This document shows positions 35,587 to 44,041 of a DNA stretch of 49,902 nucleotides, one piece after another; within the stretch, counting starts at the first letter, position 1, and every line of letters begins with the position of its first letter. This stretch comes from Comamonas sp. SCN 65-56. Lineage in GTDB: Bacteria; Pseudomonadota; Gammaproteobacteria; Burkholderiales; Burkholderiaceae_C. A program made the translations under genes and the position numbers. The stretch spans positions 1-49,902 of the forward strand of contig NZ_MEDS01000015.1 in NCBI RefSeq assembly GCF_001724135.1. The letters are read 5' to 3'. A model generated the notes under the pieces. It was not told where the DNA came from. It saw nothing but the letters and a program-made list of their open reading frames with translations, and did no database searches.

Positions 35587-36851
35587 CGACAACGCACAGG
35601 TTCTTCGCATGGTCGGCGTGGTTCATCGCCGTGTCCGCGCTGTCGAGCGCCGCGACGCTTGCAGGCGCGCAACCTGTCCTGGAAGGCTTGCTCGACGGAC
35701 ACGCGGTACGTCCTGCCCCGTCCAGTGCGCCTCCGGGACTGCACGAACCGTTCGTCGATCCGACGTTCGGCACGACGGTGATGCGGATCACCGACCCGTC
35801 CCAGGTGCCCGGCAAGCGGCGCATCCGGCACTACTACTCGAAGGCCAACCCGCTCAACGCCAACGACTCGCTCGCAATCTTCTTCGGCGGCGACGGCAGC
35901 CTGATCCTGTACGACGCCGCTACATGGAAGCCAATCAGGGAACTCGACATCGTCAGTTCCGACCCGGAAATCCAGTGGCATCCGAAGGATCCCGGCGTCT
36001 TCTATTTCCTCGACTTCGCGGGCAATTCGCCGAATGTGCGGGCCATGTACCGCTACGACACGAAATCCGGAAAAAAGACGCTGTTGCGTGATTTCAGCGA
36101 GTACGAGACGGTCCGCGGCAAACTCGAGGGCAACCTCGACCGCGAGGGGCGCTATTACGCGATGGTCGGCAAGAAGGGGGCGAACCTCGAAGCGTTCGTC
36201 TACGACCTGCAGAACGACACGATCCGGCGCAGGCTGCCCGTGACCGGTGCAATGGTCGCCGACTGGATCAGCGTCACGCCGAGCGGGCGCCATGTCGTGA
36301 TGATGGGAAAGGACCGTTCGCGCGTCTTCGATCTCGACATGAACCACCTCCGCGACCTGCCCCTCGGCACCTTCGGGCACGCCGACCTGTGCCTGCGGGC
36401 CGACGGCACCGAGGTCATGGTGTTCGACGGCGCAGATCACCAACTCGACAACAACCGGAACATCAACATGGCCGATCTGCAGACCGGCCGCATCAGCGTG
36501 CTGACACGCATCGGCTGGGGCACGACCCCGCACGTGTCGTGCCGCAACCTGGCAATGCCCGGGTGGGCGCTGATTTCGACGCAGGGGCCTGACCGCAAGT
36601 ACCCGAATCACGACTTCGAGATCTTCTGGATCAAGCTGGACGGGTCTGGACAGGTTCGGCGCGTGGCGCATCATCACAGCAGTCGCGAGAAAGGCGGCTA
36701 TTTTTCCGAGCAGCACGCGGTCACGAATGCGACGGGCACACGAATCATCTTTGCCAGCAACTGGAATGGTGCTATCGACCCCAGCAGCTTCCTCGTGACG
36801 CTTCCGCGATCCCGAGGGCAAGGCACCAGTTCCGCCATCAGGAAGCCGTGA
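35583..36851 (+). CDS. Secreted beta-propeller-like protein, EPS-linked (paralogue D)
   Basis: A 422-residue protein with a signal peptide (AWFIAVSALSSAATLAGAQ). The mature part is made of repeated strand patterns of WD40/TolB-like blades (LILYDAATWKPIRELD, MYRYDTKSGKKTLL, FVYDLQNDTIRR, RVFDLDMNHLRDL). It shares with three minus-strand proteins (40668, 44042, 45840) the signature FVDPTFGTTVMRITD, HVSCRNLAMPGWALIS, and VAHHHSS then SEQHAVTNATGTRIIFASNW near residues 362-395. The HHH and EQH sites could bind metal, as in the propeller-fold oligogalacturonate lyases (PL22), but this is inference. It lacks the repeats of the paralogues. It sits inside the plus-strand operon, overlapping both neighbours by 4 bases. 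Confidence 0.72.
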   Translation: MTTTHRFFAWSAWFIAVSALSSAATLAGAQPVLEGLLDGHAVRPAPSSAPPGLHEPFVDPTFGTTVMRITDPSQVPGKRRIRHYYSKANPLNANDSLAIFFGGDGSLILYDAATWKPIRELDIVSSDPEIQWHPKDPGVFYFLDFAGNSPNVRAMYRYDTKSGKKTLLRDFSEYETVRGKLEGNLDREGRYYAMVGKKGANLEAFVYDLQNDTIRRRLPVTGAMVADWISVTPSGRHVVMMGKDRSRVFDLDMNHLRDLPLGTFGHADLCLRADGTEVMVFDGADHQLDNNRNINMADLQTGRISVLTRIGWGTTPHVSCRNLAMPGWALISTQGPDRKYPNHDFEIFWIKLDGSGQVRRVAHHHSSREKGGYFSEQHAVTNATGTRIIFASNWNGAIDPSSFLVTLPRSRGQGTSSAIRKP

Positions 36852-37609
36852 CGACCTGGCTGGAGATCCTGACGGCTCCGGTCGCCCTCACAGGCTGGGC
36901 GCTGTTGCTGCTTTGCGTGCGTTGGGTCGGCCTGCAGGCCGCCGGGCGCACGCGGTGGCTGCTGATGGCGCTGACCGTTGGCTACTTCCTCGTAGCCGCA
37001 CCGTTCGGTGCCAATCTGGCCGTCGCCTGGCTCGAGTCTCGCGCCGCGCCGGCCGCCGACTGCCTCGCCCCGGGGCCTGACGCGGTCTTCATCGTGCTCG
37101 CCGGTGGAATCACCGGCGCGCCGCGCAGCGAACAGGAATTCTGGAGCCTCAAGGAGGCGAGCGCGCGGCGGACCTTCGAGGCGGTCGCGCTCGCCGAGAA
37201 GCATCCTGGATCCACGATCGTCATGTCCGGAGGCGCCGGAGACACCGTGCGCGAGGCGGATCTGATGCGTGCCCTGGCGACCCGGCTTGGCATCGCTCCG
37301 GCCCGGATCGAGGTCGAGCGGAATTCCACGTCAACCCTCGAGAGCGCGGAAATTCTCGCTCGCCGCAGCGAGCTCTGGATCCGCGGGCAGCCTTTCCTCG
37401 TCACCTCCGCCATGCACATGCCGCGGGCCGTGGGCGCATTCCGCGCGGCCGGCATCCAGGTGTGCGCGCATCCCGTCGACTTCAGATGGGTCCGTCCGGC
37501 ACCCCACGAGGCCTTCATCCCCCAGGTGAGCGCACTCGAAAAGAGCACCCGTGCGATTCATGAAATCGCTGGATTGCTCGCGTACTCGCTTGGAGTCTCG
37601 CCTCGATGA
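36848..37609 (+). CDS. DUF218/YdcF-ElyC family membrane protein
   Basis: A 253-residue protein with two N-terminal hydrophobic helices (LTGWALLLLCVRWVGL and WLLMALTVGYFLVAAPFG) and a C-terminal DUF218 domain: DAVFIVLAGGITG near 78-90, STIVMSGGAGDTVREADLM, RNSTSTLESAEILA, and PFLVTSAMHMPRAVGAFRAAGI. ElyC/SanA relatives affect envelope polysaccharide synthesis and undecaprenyl phosphate use in E. coli, which would suit this locus, though the biochemical role is unknown. The start is GTG at 36848, fixed by its 4-base overlap with the previous stop (GTGA). Confidence 0.88.
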   Translation: MTTWLEILTAPVALTGWALLLLCVRWVGLQAAGRTRWLLMALTVGYFLVAAPFGANLAVAWLESRAAPAADCLAPGPDAVFIVLAGGITGAPRSEQEFWSLKEASARRTFEAVALAEKHPGSTIVMSGGAGDTVREADLMRALATRLGIAPARIEVERNSTSTLESAEILARRSELWIRGQPFLVTSAMHMPRAVGAFRAAGIQVCAHPVDFRWVRPAPHEAFIPQVSALEKSTRAIHEIAGLLAYSLGVSPR

Positions 37610-38820
37610 ACCACCCGCAACGACCGGGGATCGAAGTGCGCAGGCTCTCGATGGCGGAGATCGATCAGCCCTTCGTGAGCGAGTGGCTTGCACTGGAAGC
37701 CCGGGCGATCGAGCCGAACGCCTACATGTCGCCGCACTTCGTGCTTCCGGCTCTGAGGCACCTTCGACCCGCCACCTTGCCGATCTTCGTCGCGATCTAC
37801 GGCAATCCAGGCACGGGCACACGCTTGCTCGGTCTCGGGATCTTCACTGCCGAGGGCCCCACCCGCCGTTTCCCGCTTCCGCACCTTCGAAGCTACCGGT
37901 GCGTGCATTCGTACGTCACCGGCCCGCTCATCGATCCCGAGGCCGCCGAATCCGCGGTCGACGCCTTGTTCGATTTCGTCGACAAGCCGGGTTCACCCTG
38001 GCATGGCCTGGTCTTCGACAACCGCAATGCGGAAGGACCGCTTGCCGCAGCACTCGACGCCGCTGCAAGTCGTCGCGGCATCACATGGGTCGGGCTGGAG
38101 ACTTTCTCGCAGGCGATCCTCTATCCGGCACGGATCGACGACCAGTATCTCGATCGCGTCATGAGCCGCAAGCGCCAGAAGAAGCTGCAGCGTGCGTACC
38201 GGCAGCTGGCGGAAACCGGGGCAGTGAGCTGGCACGTGATCGATGGCCGCGAGGTGTCCGCCGAAACAGTCGAGACTTTCCTCGAGCTGGAGAACAGCGG
38301 ATGGAAGAAGGAGAATGGCAGTTCGCTGCGCTGCCGCCCCGCCCACGAGGCGTTCTTCACGGAAATGTGCACCGGGTTTGCACAGGATGGCCGGGCACTG
38401 TTCACGGAGCTTCGCGTGGACGGGCGCGCGATCGCATCGACGAGCAATTTCCTGTCGGGCGCGGCCGCCTTCGCGTTCAAGCTCGGCTGGGATCCGGACT
38501 TCGCGAAGTACGCTCCCGGAGTCCTCAACGAGTACCTGCTCGTTCGACACGCCCGTGAGCGCCTGGGTTCGCTGTCCTACATCGACAGCGGCACGGACGA
38601 AGGCTCGTTCATCGAGATGCTCTGGGCCGACAAGACGCCGATCACTACGGGGTTCTACGCCACGAGCCGGTTGGCGAGGATCCTGATCCCCTTCTGGATG
38701 CGCTTGCGTGGACTATGGCGGCGATTTCGCCGGCGGCCGACCGCCTCCTCGCGCGCTGCCGCATCCGGATCCGACGAAACGGCGCCTGGCGCAGTCGACC
38801 GTGAGGGGCCCGACGCGTGA
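37606..38820 (+). CDS. CelD/FemAB-like GNAT acyltransferase
   Basis: A 404-residue double-GNAT protein related to the one at 24331. It has IEPNAYMSPHFVLPALRHL, RKRQKKLQRAYRQLAETG, LENSGWKKENGSSLRCRP, VDGRAIASTSNFLSGAAAFAFKLGWDPDFAKYAPGVLNEYLL and YIDSGTDEGSFIEMLWADKTPI. It should acylate a sugar or peptide-like amine using CoA or ACP donors. The C-terminal ~60 residues are basic (MRLRGLWRRFRRRP) and may touch the membrane. The start overlaps the DUF218 stop by 4 bases and its stop overlaps the next start, making a three-gene acyltransferase run. Confidence 0.85.
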   Translation: MNHPQRPGIEVRRLSMAEIDQPFVSEWLALEARAIEPNAYMSPHFVLPALRHLRPATLPIFVAIYGNPGTGTRLLGLGIFTAEGPTRRFPLPHLRSYRCVHSYVTGPLIDPEAAESAVDALFDFVDKPGSPWHGLVFDNRNAEGPLAAALDAAASRRGITWVGLETFSQAILYPARIDDQYLDRVMSRKRQKKLQRAYRQLAETGAVSWHVIDGREVSAETVETFLELENSGWKKENGSSLRCRPAHEAFFTEMCTGFAQDGRALFTELRVDGRAIASTSNFLSGAAAFAFKLGWDPDFAKYAPGVLNEYLLVRHARERLGSLSYIDSGTDEGSFIEMLWADKTPITTGFYATSRLARILIPFWMRLRGLWRRFRRRPTASSRAAASGSDETAPGAVDREGPDA

Positions 38821-39983
38821 ACGGCCTGGCGCGCATCGCGCGGCCGCGCGCGAGTCCCCGGCTGCACTGTACGGTGCTCACCACCGTCGACCAGCTCGCG
38901 GCGTTCGCACCCCAGTGGCAGGCGCTCGCGCGGACGGACACGACGCATTGCAGCCTTTTCGCGACCTACGACTACGTCTTGCTCGCGTGGCGGCATCTGC
39001 ACTCAGCCGACGACCGCCTGTTCGTGATCGTGGTATCCGACGGCACCGCGCCGGTCGGCGTCGTGCCCCTCGCGATCTGTCCGTCTCGACGGTGGGGAAT
39101 GAAGGTGCGCGTGATGCGCTTCATCGCGCAGCAGGAAGGCGACCGCCCCGGAATCGTGAGCGCCGGCGAGCCTGCGTCGATCTGGCTCGCTGCGTTCGAG
39201 GCGCTCCTCGCCCACCGGGCGCATTGGGACCTGCTGCAACTGGCCGAACTCGACCAGGACGACTGGCCGGTCACCAACCTGGGCGGATTCGGGCGCGGCA
39301 TCTTCGGGCGCGTCGAAGCCGACACTTCCGTCGCCAGTATCGACCTTCGTAGCGCCTGGGCAGACTACCTCGCATCGCGCTCGCGCAACACGCGAAAGAA
39401 CTACCGGAGAAAGCTGGCCCAACTCGACCGACGGCACCCCGAATGGCGGATCGAGACGGCCACCGAGCCTGCCGCAGTCGAACGCGCCTTGAATCGCTAC
39501 ATCGCGATCGAGCAACAGAGCTGGAAGGCGTCGAGTCCGGTCGGCGTCGCCAAGGATGCCCGGCATGCCTCGTTCTACCGCGACCTGTTGGGCCTGCTGG
39601 CCACCCGGGGAGAGGCACGGATATCGATCCTGACCAGCGGGTCGACCGACATGGCGGGCTCGATCCAGATGATCTGGCGCGACACCGTCCTGGACCGGCA
39701 CATTGCCCACGCCAGGCAGTACGACGCGGACTCGGTCGGCTCGGTACTCGGTGCGGAGGTGATTCGGCAGCATTTCGGATCGGGACGAACCACGCTCGAC
39801 CTGATGGGCCTTGCGGTCGGCCACCCGAAACGCCTGCAAGTGGAGGAATGGTCCACGACGACCCGCATCACCCGTCGGGTCACCCTGTTCAATCTACGAT
39901 CACGCGTCGCACCGATTGCCTGCGCCGTTGCAGCCCGGCGGGCAATCCGCGGCACGCCGTTGGCATGGAGCGGGACCCCATGA
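38817..39983 (+). CDS. CelD/FemAB-like GNAT acyltransferase
   Basis: A 388-residue protein of the same fold as its neighbour: CSLFATYDYVLLAWRHLHS, GVVPLAICPSRRWGMKVRVMRF, LASRSRNTRKNYRRKLAQLDRR, YIAIEQQSWKASSPVGV and a C-terminal DLMGLAVGHPKRLQVEEW. The GTG start at 38817 is set by the GTGA overlap with the upstream stop. The two tandem copies have diverged strongly, so they probably act on different positions or acyl donors. Confidence 0.84.
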   Translation: MNGLARIARPRASPRLHCTVLTTVDQLAAFAPQWQALARTDTTHCSLFATYDYVLLAWRHLHSADDRLFVIVVSDGTAPVGVVPLAICPSRRWGMKVRVMRFIAQQEGDRPGIVSAGEPASIWLAAFEALLAHRAHWDLLQLAELDQDDWPVTNLGGFGRGIFGRVEADTSVASIDLRSAWADYLASRSRNTRKNYRRKLAQLDRRHPEWRIETATEPAAVERALNRYIAIEQQSWKASSPVGVAKDARHASFYRDLLGLLATRGEARISILTSGSTDMAGSIQMIWRDTVLDRHIAHARQYDADSVGSVLGAEVIRQHFGSGRTTLDLMGLAVGHPKRLQVEEWSTTTRITRRVTLFNLRSRVAPIACAVAARRAIRGTPLAWSGTP

Positions 39984-40621
39984 GCCGTTCCGCAGCCCGC
40001 TCCCTGTCGGCACGCATTGCACGGCGCCTCGAGCAGGCAGCGCGCCTGCTCGTCGAGAAGATCGACAACGACCTTTTCGTCCTCGATGGGTTACCGCGCG
40101 ACGTACCGGAACGTTGGGCCGGGCTGCAGGTTCGCCGCATCGTCGACAGCGATCGACCCCGGCTTCGCGAGATGATCCTGAGAGAGAACAGCGACGCCGC
40201 ATCGACCCTGAACCGCCTGGACGACGCCTGGGCAAGGGGATACCTCGGCTATCTGGCGCAGAATCACGAAGACATCCTCGCCTACGGCTGGATCTGCACG
40301 GCGGAGATGCCGCACCCCCAGGTCAGCGTCTTCGACCTGGATCTCGGCTCCGGCGACGTTCTGGCCTTCGACCTCTTCGTGGGACGCTCGTACAGAGGCC
40401 AGAACCTGCCTGTCGCAGTCCTGGTCAAAATGCACGCGGCGTTGCGTACCGAGGGTTACCGGCATATCTATGGGCTGGTCGACATCAACAACCGCCGATC
40501 GGCGCTCGTTCACCTTCGGGCCGGATACCGCAAGCTCGGAAGGCGTCACGCGTGGGCGATCGGCTCGTTGTTGCTGGCCAGCAGCTCAGGCATTCATCGC
40601 TACGACAAGCGCTGGATATGA
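39980..40621 (+). CDS. GNAT-family N-acetyltransferase
   Basis: A 213-residue protein, last gene of the plus-strand EPS run. The GNAT core is in the C-terminal half: VLAFDLFVGRSYRGQNLPVAVLVKMHAAL (CoA pyrophosphate-binding region, Q/RxxGx-like) and IYGLVDINNRRSALVHLRAGYRKLGRR. The N-terminal ~60 residues form amphipathic helices. It overlaps the upstream acyltransferase by 4 bases; an in-frame ATG at 39965 would add five residues. It is convergent with the minus-strand propeller gene 46 bases away. Confidence 0.8.
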   Translation: MSRSAARSLSARIARRLEQAARLLVEKIDNDLFVLDGLPRDVPERWAGLQVRRIVDSDRPRLREMILRENSDAASTLNRLDDAWARGYLGYLAQNHEDILAYGWICTAEMPHPQVSVFDLDLGSGDVLAFDLFVGRSYRGQNLPVAVLVKMHAALRTEGYRHIYGLVDINNRRSALVHLRAGYRKLGRRHAWAIGSLLLASSSGIHRYDKRWI

Positions 40622-40667
40622 GCCTCGACGGCGGGCCCGCTTCTCCGCACGCCGAAGCCCGCATCGT

Positions 40668-42470
40668 TCAAGGCCGGTAGGCAGGCAACTCGACCACGTA
40701 GGCATCCACCGAGCTCCCGCCGCCCCAGTCGCTGCCGAAGAGCAGGCGTGTGCCGCGCGGGCTGATCACCACGTGCGGCTCGGCCCAGTAGCCGCGCGGG
40801 CCCGACTTGCCGAACGAGCGGTGGTGCCCCACCCGGCACGCCTTGCCCCCCGGATTGGTGTTGGCCAGCACGAGTTCCTGGTTCAGCACCGTGCTGCCGG
40901 ACGTATTGCCGACGATCGACAGCGCCACCCATCCGGGGTTCTTCAGAGCCACCGCGGACACGTGCGTGCCGCCAGGCGGGTACGGATAGCCCGTCGCCGG
41001 TCCGACAATGACGCGCGGAGCGCTCGCGCCGGTCATGTCGCTGGTCACCAGCGAGCCGACGTAGCTGCCGTCGAACGATACGGTGTTGTGCGTGTCTGCG
41101 CCACCCGCCAGCCTGCCCAGCGAAGCATGCTCCTCGCCGTTGACCGGCAGGTTACGCAGGAAGTTCAGGTCGGTGTCACGCACCGCCGCGGCGCCGCCGC
41201 CGAGGAAGGCCAGCTTGCCGGTCGGTGACGCGATCGGCGCAAGGTCTCCTGCTTCGCTCACGCGCCGGCTCTCGGCGCCGGTGCTGATCCGGTAGGTGAA
41301 GATCTGCCCGTCGCAGCGCAGGCCGATCAGGTCCGAGTCCCATGATGTGTACATCGGGTCGACGCCACCCGTCACGCTGCCGCTGCACGAGAACGTCTTC
41401 AGGGCAGTCTTGGTTCCGCTGGAAACCTTGTAGCGGATCAGTCGATCGTTCCCGTCCACGTACAGCAGCGAGTCCGGGTCGGTGGCGTGCCAGTAGAACT
41501 GCTCCAGGTCGGGCGGATCGATATCGAGCGCACGGATGTACTGATACGTCTTGCCGTCGTAGAGATGGTGGCCGGCTCCGCCCTTCACGCTGCCGCCGGT
41601 GTGATACAGGACGAGATAGCTCTCGTCGGCGTTCCAGGCGGGCACCGTCGAGTACGCCGGCTTGACCACGTTCGTGCTGCCTGCATCCGAAATGCGGCGG
41701 ATGGTCGTGCCGAACTGGGGATCGACGACGGCCTGCCCGACCGCGGGCTTGGCCAGCGCGCCTTTGGGGCGATTCGCCTTGTCGGTGACGAGCCCCGCGC
41801 AGAGGTCCGTCGACGGAGCAGCGGCCACGGTCTGCGTGAACGTCGCTCCCACCGTCCGGGCCGCTGTCATGCTCAGCGCACAGGTACTGGTGCCGCTGCA
41901 GGCACCGCTCCAGCCCGAGAACTGATAGCCGTCCGCCGGGGTCGCCGACAGCGTCACGCTCGTGCCGGAAGCATACGACTCGCTGCAGTCGCTTCCGCAG
42001 CTGATCCCTGCCGGCGAGGATGAGACGGCCCCGGAACCCGTCCGATTGACCTGCAACAGGTAGGTCACCGGTGCCGGGGCGGGGGCGGGGGCGGGCGCCG
42101 GTGCGGGCGAGGTGGCCGACTTCGCTGGCACGAAGGTTGCGCTCACCATCGCGTCCGAGTTCATCGTGACATTGCAGGTCGTGGCGGTTCCGTAGCAGGC
42201 GCCGCCCCAGCCGGCGAAGACGTGGTCCTGCGCAGCCGTCGCCGAGAGGGTGAGCGTCCTTCCTGCCAGGTAGCGTGCCTTGCAGTCGGTCCCGCAATCG
42301 ATCTTGTTCCCGCTGGTCACCTTGCCGCCGCCGGAGTTCGTCACCGTGAGCCGGTATCGCGTCCCCTTGGTCGTCGCATCGCTGGCGGCATGCGCTCCCG
42401 GGAGCGCAAGCGCCAACGAAACGAAGAAGCCTGCGGCCAATGAGAGCCGGACGAGTCGGTGCTGTGTCAT
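40668..42470 (-). CDS. Secreted beta-propeller protein with two InlB-like repeats (paralogue A)
   Basis: A 600-residue exported protein. Signal peptide 1-29 (LAAGFFVSLALALPGAHA). Two divergent InlB B-repeat-like domains follow, about 38-113 and 136-211, each with GxG(K/A)V(T/S)S, IxCGxDC, Y.(A/S)G and FxGWxGAC motifs and conserved cysteines, joined by an Ala-Pro linker near 121-134. Residues ~222-600 form a propeller shared with three other proteins here: LCAGLVTDK, VVDPQFGTTIRRISDAG, VPAWNADESYLVLYHTGG, TSWDSDLIGLRC, VALKNPGWVALSIVG, then HH at 549-550 and EPH at 564-566. The start at 42470 has AGGATC upstream and is preferred to 42599. It probably binds or cleaves the EPS outside the cell (inference). 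Confidence 0.75.
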   Translation of the reverse strand: MTQHRLVRLSLAAGFFVSLALALPGAHAASDATTKGTRYRLTVTNSGGGKVTSGNKIDCGTDCKARYLAGRTLTLSATAAQDHVFAGWGGACYGTATTCNVTMNSDAMVSATFVPAKSATSPAPAPAPAPAPAPVTYLLQVNRTGSGAVSSSPAGISCGSDCSESYASGTSVTLSATPADGYQFSGWSGACSGTSTCALSMTAARTVGATFTQTVAAAPSTDLCAGLVTDKANRPKGALAKPAVGQAVVDPQFGTTIRRISDAGSTNVVKPAYSTVPAWNADESYLVLYHTGGSVKGGAGHHLYDGKTYQYIRALDIDPPDLEQFYWHATDPDSLLYVDGNDRLIRYKVSSGTKTALKTFSCSGSVTGGVDPMYTSWDSDLIGLRCDGQIFTYRISTGAESRRVSEAGDLAPIASPTGKLAFLGGGAAAVRDTDLNFLRNLPVNGEEHASLGRLAGGADTHNTVSFDGSYVGSLVTSDMTGASAPRVIVGPATGYPYPPGGTHVSAVALKNPGWVALSIVGNTSGSTVLNQELVLANTNPGGKACRVGHHRSFGKSGPRGYWAEPHVVISPRGTRLLFGSDWGGGSSVDAYVVELPAYRP

Positions 42471-42929
42471 GTTCGATCCTCGAAGGGTGGCGGATGAGCA
42501 GCGTCGCTGACGGCCAGCGTCGACTGCCTGGCGGGCAGAGAGAACCAGCAGCTCACCCGCATGTGTTGCCGAGCGTAATGTCGATACCGGGCAGACCACG
42601 GATCGATTCCTGTAGACGGCTTCAGCAACGACTTCCTTGTCGACTTAGTGTTCCTCGACACCCTCGAGCGCGCTCTGGCGGTCGCATGGCGAGGCGAAGG
42701 CACGGTTCGGCGTGCGCTTCAAGCGATTTATCCGCATTCCGTTGTCTTCGGCTGCTGGCCGCAGACCGACGGTCGATCGGGACGATCCAGCGGGACCCGC
42801 CGTGCCTTCGTCCGGTCGCCTCGCAGGCCTGCGCGTCGCCCCTCTTGCCGTATCGCAGGCGCAGGATCGATCGAACGGAGGACTCGCGCGACCTCGGTTC
42901 GGTCAGCGAGGATGCACGCTCTCAGCGGC
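42471..42929. other. Intergenic region, 459 bases, no gene recognised
   Basis: This lies between the start of propeller paralogue A and the end of the methyltransferase gene, both on the minus strand, so it should contain the promoter of the propeller gene. No frame shows a recognisable protein. I see no strong promoter, terminator or repeat. Confidence 0.5.
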
Positions 42930-43868
42930 TTATCCGGCGGCGAGTGGCGCCTGCGCCACGCAGAGGATCAGGTCTCCGAGGCGGTTCACCACCGGCACGC
43001 GCTCGAGGCGACGGGAGAGTTCGACGGTCGGCAGGCCGATCCGTTTCGCGAAAGGTACCCTGATCTGGATGGGCCACGCCCGCACCGACGCGAAGTACGG
43101 TCGCACCTCGTTCACGCACTCGCGCAGCGCGAAGTTGTAGCGGTAGATGTGACCCTGGGCATAGCGGCCGGACTTCGACTCGCCGGAAAGCCACTGCATG
43201 ATGCCCTGGTGATGAGCGCTGAACACGAAGCGACCATCGCTGCGAAGCGCGTCGGCAGCGACTCGGTACATCGCCTGGCGATGCTCCCTGGTGGGCAGGT
43301 TCGAGGTCAGGGTCGAGTAGACGACGTCGAAGCGGCGACTCGGCACGCGCAGTGTCGTCACGTCGGCATGCACGAGTCCGACGTTGCCCGCTCCGCGGAG
43401 TCGGCGATCGAGCACGGCCAGCGATTCCAGCGACAGGTCGATCGCCAGGAGCGATGCGCATCGCGGCGCGAGTCGGGTCGTGTAGCGACCGTCGCCGCAC
43501 CCGAGTTCCAGAATGGCGTCGCCGGGATGGATGTCGAGTGCTGCGAGCGCAGACAGAATCTCCATCAACTGGTACTCGGAGTTCCAGCGGGGGTCGTCTG
43601 CGTCTCCAGTCGTCGAACGGGCTCGCGCGTCACGCAGTTGCTGTTCGTGCCTGCTCTCGTCGTGCAGCGCAAGGTCCCCCTCTCCCGCGCCGGACAGCAC
43701 GATGCCTGCCGACACGTTGGTCGAATCCCCGCACGACGTGCAGCAGAGTCTTCCTCGCCGCACCCCGAGCTCGTTGGCGGTCAACTCGGCGCCCACGGCG
43801 ATAGCGAGCGCGCCGCCGCACTGTCTGCACTGAATGGACGCCACCAGACTGCACGGAAAGGCACCCAT
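42930..43868 (-). CDS. Class I SAM-dependent methyltransferase with N-terminal zinc ribbon
   Basis: A 312-residue protein with two CxxC pairs at the N-terminus (CRQCGG near 14 and CTSCGD near 42), likely a zinc ribbon like those in small-molecule methyltransferases. The Rossmann methyltransferase core follows with motif I AILELGCGDGRYTTRLAP, motif II LLAIDLSLESLAVL and the FDVVYSTLTSNLP region. GGAG precedes the ATG at 43868, which lies inside a longer open frame whose upstream part is only the antisense shadow of the neighbour. It sits between two propeller genes and may methylate an EPS sugar; the substrate is unknown. Confidence 0.85.
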   Translation of the reverse strand: MGAFPCSLVASIQCRQCGGALAIAVGAELTANELGVRRGRLCCTSCGDSTNVSAGIVLSGAGEGDLALHDESRHEQQLRDARARSTTGDADDPRWNSEYQLMEILSALAALDIHPGDAILELGCGDGRYTTRLAPRCASLLAIDLSLESLAVLDRRLRGAGNVGLVHADVTTLRVPSRRFDVVYSTLTSNLPTREHRQAMYRVAADALRSDGRFVFSAHHQGIMQWLSGESKSGRYAQGHIYRYNFALRECVNEVRPYFASVRAWPIQIRVPFAKRIGLPTVELSRRLERVPVVNRLGDLILCVAQAPLAAG

Positions 43869-44041
43869 GGGTCGAACTCCGCGGAGACCGGCCGATGCGC
43901 CTGCGGCCGTCAGAGAGCGGTCGATGTCCCGAAAAATACTCTCGATCGAGGACGTGATCCAGTCAGGGCTGCCGTGGCGGCTCACGCAAACCGCCGGGAC
44001 GGGGGAACGGCCGGAATGCGGCACGCCCCCGGAGTACCGCG

